Positions 1 to 6,370 of a DNA stretch of 15,400 nucleotides are shown here, one piece after another. The translations under genes and the position numbers were made by a program. Each line of letters starts with the position of its first letter. Position 1 is the first letter of the stretch. The notes under the pieces are model-generated. The model was not told the DNA's origin. It ran no database searches and was given only the letters and a program-made list of their open reading frames with translations. Origin of the DNA: UBA4660 sp002405435 (lineage in GTDB: Bacteria; Bacteroidota; Bacteroidia; Flavobacteriales_D; Sanyastnellaceae); the NCBI GenBank assembly GCA_036747335.1, contig DAIOCL010000061.1, positions 1 through 15,400 on the forward strand. The letters run 5' to 3'.

Positions 1-1
1 C

Positions 2-982
2 ATTGACGGAAACTACTCTATCACCGACAGCGACGCCAATGTGCTGGTGCAAATGAGCAGCGCCAATTACGGCACTAGCACTAACCACAATTTCTGCTTG
101 CCCTTCGTACCGGGAGGCAGCCCGGGCTGTATGAACGCGAACGCCTGCAACTTCAATCCGGCTGCGACCATCGACAATGGTACATGCACCTTCGGACCCG
201 ACAACGACGTCTGTGCCAATGCCACCCTGCTGACAGTGAATGGAGCTGCCTTCTCGACCACCAACCTCGGCGCATGCGTAAACGCCAGCACACCGTCCTG
301 TGGAGGCAGCCAGCCCATTCAGGATGTCTGGTTCCGGTTCGACTATACAGGCGGGAACATTACCATTGCCACCACACTGGGCACAAATACCGATACGCGG
401 TTAGCGGTATGGACAGGCTGCGACGGCACGCAGATTGCCTGCGACGACGACAGCGGTCCCGGAAATGCCTCAATGATATCGCTGAGCTGCGGCACCATCA
501 CACCGGGCACCACCTACTACATCCAGGCAGGCGGGATTCAGCAACTTGAAGGAACCTTCGCGATTCAGGTGACTTCAAACGCCATCAGCGGATGCACAAA
601 CCCGATGGCCACCAACTATAATGGCTGCGCAACCATTGACAACGGCAACTGCGTTTTGCCAGGTTGCATCGATGTGTCTGCATGCAACTTCAATCCATCA
701 GCAAACAGCAACGACGGCTCCTGCTCCTACCCGGGCTGCACCAATCCGATGGCCAACAACTACGACTCAGCTGCGGGATGCGACAATAACACCTGCACAT
801 TCAATACCTGCCAGGGCGACTTCGACAGCAACGGTATGATCAACACCTCAGATTTCCTCTTGTTTATGGGATACTTCGGGTGCACAAGCAATTGTTCCCC
901 TTTTGATATGACAGGCGATGGACTGGTCAATACCACCGAGCTCCTGCTGTTTATGGCACTTTACGGCACCTATTGCCCATAG
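2..982 (+). CDS. Secreted modular protein with Cys-rich repeats and dockerin-like C-terminus (5' partial)
   Basis: The reading frame is open from base 2 and ends at TAG 980-982, so the start lies outside the window; 326 residues are visible. A Cys-rich module of the form GC-x5-ACNFNP-x5-DNGTC lies at about 125-190. A domain of about 125 residues follows (about 206-580), starting DVCANA and containing DVWFRF, a Cys-rich acidic stretch and TTYYIQAGG; it resembles the PPC-type beta-sandwich common in secreted Bacteroidota proteins. Three more Cys-rich modules lie at about 590-652, 662-727 and 734-796. The last 57 residues hold two EF-hand-like loops, DFDSNGMINTSDF and DMTGDGLVNTTEL, each followed by a hydrophobic helix ending in G, which is the dockerin type I pattern. 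There is no type A T9SS tail. The protein is probably extracellular. The upstream catalytic or adhesive part is unseen, so no function is assigned. Confidence 0.85.
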   Translation: MDGNYSITDSDANVLVQMSSANYGTSTNHNFCLPFVPGGSPGCMNANACNFNPAATIDNGTCTFGPDNDVCANATLLTVNGAAFSTTNLGACVNASTPSCGGSQPIQDVWFRFDYTGGNITIATTLGTNTDTRLAVWTGCDGTQIACDDDSGPGNASMISLSCGTITPGTTYYIQAGGIQQLEGTFAIQVTSNAISGCTNPMATNYNGCATIDNGNCVLPGCIDVSACNFNPSANSNDGSCSYPGCTNPMANNYDSAAGCDNNTCTFNTCQGDFDSNGMINTSDFLLFMGYFGCTSNCSPFDMTGDGLVNTTELLLFMALYGTYCP

Positions 983-1005
983 GTCGGCATTCACTGCAAC
1001 GCTTT

Positions 1006-1035
1006 AGCCCCGGCCCGGTGCCGGGGCTTTTTTTT
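1006..1035 (+). terminator. Rho-independent terminator
   Basis: A perfect 9-bp stem (AGCCCCGGC / GCCGGGGCT) with a 5-base loop is followed by a run of eight T (1028-1035). It begins 24 bases after the stop of the dockerin-like protein gene. The T-run is only on the + strand side, so it terminates that gene. The hairpin could slow transcription arriving from the minus-strand transporter gene, but it lacks a U-tract in that direction. Confidence 0.9.
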
Positions 1036-1074
1036 CCCTAATGCATTGTGAAACCCAGTGGCTGCAGAAGCACA

Positions 1075-1947
1075 TCAGCGCATCACGGCAAGCAGTCCGA
1101 TACCAAGCAGGGCGCATACAAGACCGGTCAGGTTGATGCGGCTGAAACGCTCGGCAAACAGCAGATAACTGACAAAAGCGTTGGTCAGCACCACGGCAAT
1201 GTTGTTGATCGCCAGTGTAGTCGAACGGGGAAAAATTTCCGCATCATACGACAGGAGTAAAAAATAGATGGTTCCGTAATTCACCAAGCCCAGCAGAAGT
1301 CCGCACAGCAAGTCAGCGGCGGTAAAACGGAAAGAACCGCGTATGCGTCTGTAGGCCAGCACCATACATCCTGCTGTACCTGCACCGGCGAAAGACAATC
1401 CCGAAAACAACACCTGCTCATGTTCATTGGTGGTATAAGACGATAGTTTGGCGATACCAAAATCAATCAGCGCACTTCCCGTAAAAATCAGCAGGGGGTA
1501 GAGCAGGGCATCGCGCCGAAAATGCGTACCCTCTTCACGCAACGACACGAGTACCACGCCTGCACAGGCCAGTACCAGCGCAATCCACTGCCACAGGCCG
1601 AGCGTATCGCGGGGATCAAACGCCACCAGCAGCACAACACTGAGAGCGAGACTCATTTTGGAAGCGACAGTCGTGATACTCACACCAATCTGCTGAGATC
1701 CGCGGGCCATGAGATAGAAGATGGCTATGAAGACCAGTCCGAGCAGCACTCCGAGGGTGATCCATGGAACGCCGGAAGCGGCAGCATCAATCTGTCCGTA
1801 ATCCTCCACCTTGAGAAAGGCGATACATGCGGCCATGGTGTAATTGACCACGATCACATTGAGGATATCTACCTTCCAGCGCTGGTAGAACTTGAAGAGG
1901 AGATAGATACCTGCGTTGGTAATTATAGAGAGAGCGAGCCAGGTCAT
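1075..1947 (-). CDS. EamA/DMT-family transporter
   Basis: A 290-residue, very hydrophobic protein with about ten predicted membrane segments arranged as two halves of five, the size and layout of the EamA branch of the drug/metabolite transporter superfamily. The N-terminus is a membrane segment (WLALSIITNAGIYLLFKFY). The C-terminal half carries the typical end-of-repeat pattern with a helix of LTGLVCALLGIGLLAV. I chose ATG at 1947. A TTG three codons upstream (1956) is also in frame and lies 3 bases after the ribD stop. The gene follows ribD by about 11 bases and is probably co-transcribed with folD and ribD. The substrate cannot be read from the sequence. Because riboflavin transporters of the RibN type belong to the same superfamily, the ribD neighbour makes a flavin or precursor plausible, but this is inference. 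Confidence 0.85.
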   Translation of the reverse strand: MTWLALSIITNAGIYLLFKFYQRWKVDILNVIVVNYTMAACIAFLKVEDYGQIDAAASGVPWITLGVLLGLVFIAIFYLMARGSQQIGVSITTVASKMSLALSVVLLVAFDPRDTLGLWQWIALVLACAGVVLVSLREEGTHFRRDALLYPLLIFTGSALIDFGIAKLSSYTTNEHEQVLFSGLSFAGAGTAGCMVLAYRRIRGSFRFTAADLLCGLLLGLVNYGTIYFLLLSYDAEIFPRSTTLAINNIAVVLTNAFVSYLLFAERFSRINLTGLVCALLGIGLLAVMR

Positions 1948-1958
1948 AACCGGCAAAC

Positions 1959-3002
1959 TTAGTGCGCTGCGCCGGCAGGATGGTATATCCTCAACATATC
2001 GTCACCCACCCTTTCAGCGGATGTTTCCTTCATAGGCATTTTCGGTGCCATGACCCCGGCCGGCCACGAAACGGATGCCGAGATTACCCGTGCCTCATCC
2101 CACAGGCCTGCAGACAAAAAACTGCTCAGCGTGCAGCTTCCGCCTTCCACCAGTACCGACTGTATCCCGCGTGCCATGCACGCCGCTACCAGCGCATGGG
2201 CGAGGTCGTTTCCTTCTGCCCGGGTATGAGCGGCATTGCGCATGGCCGTTTGCCCCAGCCTGCTTATCACCAGGGTCTGCACGCTGCCATCCTCAATATG
2301 GTAGGGCATGCTTCCGTTGGCGGGTTCTCCCAGAATAATGCGCAGCGGGTTTCTTCCGCTGACAAGCCGTGTGGTCAGGTGAGGGTTATCGGTTTCCACT
2401 GTGCGCCGGCCCACGGCTATGGCCATAAGTTCAGACCGCCATCGGTGTACAAGCCGTTGTGCGGCAGGTCCCGAAATGCGGCCATCCTCCTCTGCATGGG
2501 TTCTGCCCATATACCCATCCAGCGTTTGGGCCCATTTGAGCACGATGAATGGACGGTGCTGCGTATGGCAGGTGCTAAAAGCCCGGTTGATTTGACCCGC
2601 TTCTGCTTCTCCTATGCCTACAACGACCTCGATACCAGCCTCTCTCAGGCGGGCGATGCCCTTGCCTGATACAAGCGGATTCGGATCCATCATACCCACC
2701 ACCACCCTGCTGATGCCAGAGGCGATAATGCGCTCGGTACAGGGCGGAGTTTTGCCGAAGTGGTTGCACGGCTCAAGGTTCACATACAGCGTGGCCCCTT
2801 TGAGCGGTCCTTGCATAGCGGCCTCATCAAGGGCGTGCACTTCGGCATGCGGTCCGCCAAATGCCCGGTGCCAGCCTTCTCCCACAAGCTGTCCACGCAA
2901 CACTACCACACTTCCGACAACAGGATTGGGCTCGACCTGTCCACGTCCCTTTTCCGCCAGCAGGAGGCATCGACGCATATACAACAGGTCATTTTGGTTC
3001 AT
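1959..3002 (-). CDS. ribD: Bifunctional riboflavin biosynthesis protein RibD (deaminase/reductase)
   Basis: A protein of 347 residues, near the usual RibD length of about 350-370. It catalyses two consecutive cytosolic steps of riboflavin synthesis: deamination of the pyrimidine product of GTP cyclohydrolase II, then NADPH-dependent reduction of the ribose side chain. The N-terminal cytidine-deaminase-like domain has the zinc site H52-A-E54 and C79...C88 within LEPCNHFGKTPPC. The C-terminal reductase domain starts near residue 150 (RPFIVLKWAQTLDG) and contains ISG and TDNPHLT. The start ATG at 3002 matches the family N-terminus (a short lead before YMRRCLLLAEKG). It overlaps the folD stop as ATGA, which indicates translational coupling. 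A 30-residue in-frame extension upstream lies inside folD and is not family-like. The stop TAA is at 1959-1961. Confidence 0.96.
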   Translation of the reverse strand: MNQNDLLYMRRCLLLAEKGRGQVEPNPVVGSVVVLRGQLVGEGWHRAFGGPHAEVHALDEAAMQGPLKGATLYVNLEPCNHFGKTPPCTERIIASGISRVVVGMMDPNPLVSGKGIARLREAGIEVVVGIGEAEAGQINRAFSTCHTQHRPFIVLKWAQTLDGYMGRTHAEEDGRISGPAAQRLVHRWRSELMAIAVGRRTVETDNPHLTTRLVSGRNPLRIILGEPANGSMPYHIEDGSVQTLVISRLGQTAMRNAAHTRAEGNDLAHALVAACMARGIQSVLVEGGSCTLSSFLSAGLWDEARVISASVSWPAGVMAPKMPMKETSAERVGDDMLRIYHPAGAAH

Positions 3003-3874
3003 TTGCGCAACACAGCCTGAAGGGTATTTGCCAGCAGCGATACTATGGTCATGGGACCCACGCCGCCGGGTACCGGAGTAATGAAGGCACAACGGGGCGC
3101 TACCTCATCAAAGAGCACATCTCCAGCGATGCGGAATCCTGATTTCTTAGTGGGATCTGCGATGCGCGTAATGCCGACATCCACCACCGTAGCGCCCTCG
3201 GCGACCATATCAGCGGTAACGAAACCGGGTCTGCCTAGCGCGGCAATGACAATATCGGCTTGACAGACAATTTCCTTTAAGTGTACCGTCTTGCTGTGTG
3301 TGAGCGTCACGGTGGCGTTTCCGGGATAACCGTTTCGTTGCATGAGGATAGTCATCGGCAATCCGACTATATGGGAACGCCCGATAATGACACAATGTTT
3401 GCCTTCAGTAGGCACGTGATAACGTTCGAGCAACTGGATGATGCCATAGGGGGTTGCGGGAAGAAAACACGGAAGGTTGAGGGCCATTCTTCCGACATTT
3501 TCCGGATGAAAACCGTCGACATCCTTGGCCGGATCAATCGCCAGCAGCACGCGGTGTTCATTGATATGCGGCGGCAGGGGCAACTGTACGATGTATCCGT
3601 CTATGTCAGGATCCCGGTTGAGTGTATCTATGGTAGCCAGCAGCTGTGCCTCCGTGGTATCATCACCAAGGTGAACCAGTGTGCTCTTGAATCCTACCTC
3701 CTCACAGGCCCTGACCTTGGCACCGACGTAGGTAAGGCTCGCTCCGTTGTTACCGACAAGCACGGCCGCGAGGTGGGGCACCGCAAGACCCTGAGCACGT
3801 CTTTCGTTAACCTGCTGGGCGATTTCTTCGCGGATCTTGCGGGCAGTAGCGTTGCCATCGAGGAGCGTCATCAT
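2999..3874 (-). CDS. folD: Bifunctional methylenetetrahydrofolate dehydrogenase / methenyltetrahydrofolate cyclohydrolase
   Basis: A 291-residue cytosolic enzyme of typical FolD length. It interconverts 5,10-methylene-, 5,10-methenyl- and 10-formyl-tetrahydrofolate with NADP(H), feeding purine and formyl-Met synthesis. Visible family motifs are YVGAKVRACEEVG with Y49 and the catalytic K53, the substrate loop DGYIVQLPLP (92-101), KDVDGFHP (D118 and D120), the nucleotide-binding GRSHIVGLP (165-173), and ITPVPGGVGPMT near the end. The start is one of two adjacent ATGs (3874 or 3871). The 26-residue upstream extension has no family similarity and overlaps the promoter box. The gene is first in the folD-ribD-transporter cluster, and its TGA overlaps the ribD ATG by 4 bases. 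Confidence 0.97.
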   Translation of the reverse strand: MMTLLDGNATARKIREEIAQQVNERRAQGLAVPHLAAVLVGNNGASLTYVGAKVRACEEVGFKSTLVHLGDDTTEAQLLATIDTLNRDPDIDGYIVQLPLPPHINEHRVLLAIDPAKDVDGFHPENVGRMALNLPCFLPATPYGIIQLLERYHVPTEGKHCVIIGRSHIVGLPMTILMQRNGYPGNATVTLTHSKTVHLKEIVCQADIVIAALGRPGFVTADMVAEGATVVDVGITRIADPTKKSGFRIAGDVLFDEVAPRCAFITPVPGGVGPMTIVSLLANTLQAVLRK

Positions 3875-3889
3875 GGAAAAGTTTAACGT

Positions 3890-3897
3890 CAAACCTA
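3890..3897 (-). promoter_or_regulatory. Candidate -7 promoter box for folD-ribD-transporter
   Basis: On the minus strand this reads TAGGTTTG, matching the Bacteroidota sigma-A -7 consensus TAnnTTTG. It lies 16 bases before the first folD ATG. No convincing -33 TTTG is seen at the expected distance upstream. Confidence 0.5.
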
Positions 3898-3979
3898 CAA
3901 CAGGAACGTGAATGGACGAAATTGAGAAAGCCCGGCGGTTTCTTGGGCACAATGGCTGTGGGCAGCGAAAGGGATTGTT

Positions 3980-5875
3980 TCAGTGAACGACCACCTTGCT
4001 GATTGTATGACCGTGCTGCACGAGGTAAACGCCTTGCCTGACGGGAACCCTCATATAACCTTCCCTGCCTCCTGTCCAAAGCAGTTTTCCCGATGTGTCA
4101 AATACCCTGACGGTTGGGAATGCTTCATTGACGATGTGGATACAATCCCAACCCGTCCAAAGCTGAAAATCCGCTCCGGAGGCAGGTGCATATACACCCG
4201 CATAACCCGGAAGTTGCATGGTCTCCGACTGCATCAGTACCGGCTCGCGGTCTGCCGCATTGAATAAAGACGAAAATGAATCGACGGGTGGTGTGTCCGC
4301 GGTAAAAAGCCCGTTTGCCCATACCGGAGGCAGCGCCTGGTAATGGGCTTCCACTGACAATTCAAGCGGTCCGGTGTACCCTTGCAATGGAATGTGGTAA
4401 TGCACCAGATCGGTGCCACTTCCTTCCAGCGGGTCAGCATTGAAGTCGGGGTCGTTGGCCGCTTCGCCGACAACGGCCGTAGTATCATAGACCATATCAG
4501 CGACCGTGAAGCCGACCGGCACAAGGCGGTTATCTTTCAGGTGCATGGCACCCCGCGTGAGCAGCGTAGTGCGGTTGCCTTCGGTATCGCCCATGACCAT
4601 TTCATATAGCTGTACCTGGTCTTCTGAAGTGATGACCTGGTGATGGGGTTCGAAAGGCAGGTCTTCGCCAACCATACTGAAATCAGACATATCGAATGCG
4701 CCCGAATGGAAAAGCGAATTGCCCGCTTCATCCTGCACGCGCACGCCCAGCGAGAGGCGGCGCGAGGGAAAACCGCTGGGAAGTTTGTGCCCGGCGAGGT
4801 TTTTCAGTTTTACGGAAATAAAAAGTGTGTCTTCGGTTCGGGTCCATGATTCCACCGATAGTTCAAGACTCTGGTGCTGCAGGATGTCGAGCGTGGCGGC
4901 GATGGTTTGATCGAAATCCTCTGCGGTGGCTGGTATGCCCAGGGTTTCCAGGTTGGCCTTCATCAGGCGCAGCATAAAAACGTTGGCGCCGGCCAGGGTG
5001 TGCAAGGCATAAGGCGCGCGCGGCGGTGTATCGTAACCTGCGGCGAGTATGACAGCCTGATCCTGCAAGACGGGCATGTGACAAGCCTGGCAACTGACGT
5101 GATCGGTATCATAAACGGAATTGAGCCACTCGTGGTAGGTAGCCTGCTCCACGAAGGTATCCGGCGTGAGGTTTCCATCCGTGTCGATGGTTTCTGTAAT
5201 CAGCGTGTGGCATGCCGCACACAAGGCTGGCCGGGAGATATGGGGGCTGAATTCGGGTGTATAGCCACTGCTGAGTGCCATGGGTGTCACAAGCGGACCC
5301 GGATAAGGGCCAAAGGCGAGCGGGGCAGTCACATAATGCAGATTGCCGGAATGGGTCGCACCCAGCATCACACTGTCTTGCTGATGACAGGCCACGCAAC
5401 TGACTCCGTCAATGGCTACGCTATCGTCTTCGAGCAGTTCAGCCATCGAATAAGATTCAGCACCGCTGAGCAAGGCTGCAAAGTGGCCCAGTGGGGCGTG
5501 ACACGACGTACATTTTGTTTCGATGGACTGCTGGTGCAGGGGATTGGAGCTAGTTTCATGGCTCACCTGAGCGCGCCAAAAAGGATCTCGTGCGCTGTTG
5601 CCCATCAGGGTGCTCCGCCAGTCGTCGACCAGGTTGACATCTGCCCCTTCCATGTTCACGCTGGCGATACCTGCGGGGTCAAGGCCGTGACAGTGGTCGC
5701 ATTTTCCAGACGAGGCAAAAAAACCGTTATACGCTTCCGGAAGTGAGTCTTGCAGCATGCTGCGGACCGGGAACGTCCGAAGGCAAAGATCCTGCTCTAC
5801 AGGAGCCGGAATAAATGCCGCGCACACGGTCACTACCGACGCAATACAACCGATGACTATCGGGCCTTTCATCAT
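3980..5875 (-). CDS. Secreted pentaheme c-type cytochrome with probable T9SS sorting domain
   Basis: A 631-residue protein. The first ~25 residues (MMKGPIVIGC...) form a signal peptide. Five CxxCH heme-binding motifs lie in the N-terminal 270 residues: C59 (CDHCH), C122 (CTSCH), C160 (CVACH), C219 (CAACH) and C262 (CQACH). This resembles the cytochrome c554-like multiheme family, including its WRSTLMGNSARDPFWRA and CTSCHAPLGHF segments. After a helical stretch, residues ~330-545 look like a beta-rich domain (NLAGHKLPSGFPSRR). The last ~70 residues (VRVFDTSGKLLWTGG, GVYLVQHG, KVVVH) have the features of a type A T9SS tail, implying export across the outer membrane. The role is probably extracellular or surface electron transfer; no enzymatic function is assigned. 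The start is 5875 or the adjacent 5872: a 23-residue in-frame extension to 5944 overlaps the conserved 3' end of rnpB and is rejected. Confidence 0.88.
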   Translation of the reverse strand: MMKGPIVIGCIASVVTVCAAFIPAPVEQDLCLRTFPVRSMLQDSLPEAYNGFFASSGKCDHCHGLDPAGIASVNMEGADVNLVDDWRSTLMGNSARDPFWRAQVSHETSSNPLHQQSIETKCTSCHAPLGHFAALLSGAESYSMAELLEDDSVAIDGVSCVACHQQDSVMLGATHSGNLHYVTAPLAFGPYPGPLVTPMALSSGYTPEFSPHISRPALCAACHTLITETIDTDGNLTPDTFVEQATYHEWLNSVYDTDHVSCQACHMPVLQDQAVILAAGYDTPPRAPYALHTLAGANVFMLRLMKANLETLGIPATAEDFDQTIAATLDILQHQSLELSVESWTRTEDTLFISVKLKNLAGHKLPSGFPSRRLSLGVRVQDEAGNSLFHSGAFDMSDFSMVGEDLPFEPHHQVITSEDQVQLYEMVMGDTEGNRTTLLTRGAMHLKDNRLVPVGFTVADMVYDTTAVVGEAANDPDFNADPLEGSGTDLVHYHIPLQGYTGPLELSVEAHYQALPPVWANGLFTADTPPVDSFSSLFNAADREPVLMQSETMQLPGYAGVYAPASGADFQLWTGWDCIHIVNEAFPTVRVFDTSGKLLWTGGREGYMRVPVRQGVYLVQHGHTISKVVVH

Positions 5876-5886
5876 AGCGCAAAATA

Positions 5887-6293
5887 AAAAAGCAAACCTG
5901 TAAGCCGGGTTCTGTTCCGGCTGTTTCCAGCCGGCTTCCATCATTTATCTATGCGACCTACCCTCCGGAGCCGGACGGGCCGCCCTTCACTGCACGGCTT
6001 TCGCAGTGCAGGTTTCCGGTCTACATGGTCTTACAGCCCGCAAGGTTTTCCTGGCCGGCAGGGTCACCCCTGCCGCCGGTAGGCTCTTACCCTACCCTTT
6101 CACCATCACCCCTTCCGGGTCGGCTTCGAAGACCGGAGCCGATCCGGAAGAGGCTGTTTAGTTTCTGTGGCACTCTCTGTCAGGCAGGACTTTCTCCTGC
6201 CCGCCTTCTTTTGGGAGAAGTGCGGCGCCCTCAGCTGCCCGGACTTTCCTCTGCCCGACTTGCGCCAGACAGCGATGGAACGGTTTGCTTTTT
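5887..6293 (-). ncRNA. rnpB: RNase P RNA, bacterial type A-like
   Basis: The catalytic RNA of RNase P, which removes 5' leaders from tRNA precursors. On the minus strand the universally conserved regions are present in order: CR-I GAGGAAAGTCCGGGC (6251-6237), the central GGTGAAAGGGTAGGGTAAGAG with its paired TACC (about 6107-6078), and CR-V ACAGAACCCGGCTTA (5915-5901). The 5' and 3' ends pair as P1 over 12 bases (AAAAAGCAAACC at 6293-6282 with GGTTTGCTTTTT at 5898-5887), which fixes the ends. The resulting length of about 407 bases is normal. The terminal T-rich strand of P1 probably also serves as the terminator. A TACCTTTG promoter box sits just upstream. The cytochrome start codon lies only 11 bases past the 3' end. 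Confidence 0.95.
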
Positions 6294-6295
6294 CA

Positions 6296-6303
6296 CAAAG
6301 GTA
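6296..6303 (-). promoter_or_regulatory. Candidate -7 promoter box for rnpB
   Basis: The minus strand reads TACCTTTG, an exact TAnnTTTG match, ending 2 bases before the P1 helix of rnpB. That agrees with transcription starting at or very near the mature 5' end. The T-rich tail of the preceding terminator (6331-6325) falls about 21 bases upstream and could stand in for the -33 element, but this is a guess. Confidence 0.6.
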
Positions 6304-6324
6304 CCGAAATCAGCGCATGGGCAT

Positions 6325-6352
6325 AAAAAAACCCCCGCCGTGGCGGGGGTTT
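6325..6352 (-). terminator. Rho-independent terminator of the first SprB-repeat gene
   Basis: On the minus strand a GC stem (CCCCCGCC / GGCGGGGG, extended by AAA/TTT) with a very short loop is followed by seven T at 6331-6325. It starts 18 bases after the stop of the gene ending at 6371. It separates that gene from the rnpB promoter. Confidence 0.9.
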
Positions 6353-6370
6353 GCAGGAATCATGTCTTTC

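Noticed and set aside
1962..2669. A 235-codon + strand frame, and similar long frames at 1522-1962 and 3281-3886
   Set aside because: They are antisense shadows of ribD, the transporter and folD, all of which have clear family motifs on the minus strand.
3930..3965. GCCC...GGGC hairpin followed by TTTCT after the cytochrome gene (minus strand)
   Set aside because: A 4-bp stem with an 11-base loop and an interrupted T-run is too weak to call a terminator.
4874..5746. A 290-codon open frame on the + strand
   Set aside because: It lies fully antisense to the cytochrome gene, whose heme motifs and signal peptide are unambiguous. Its own product has no recognisable features.
5876..5944. N-terminal extension of the cytochrome by 23 residues
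   Set aside because: It would be encoded by the conserved 3' part of rnpB, and it precedes rather than forms the signal peptide.
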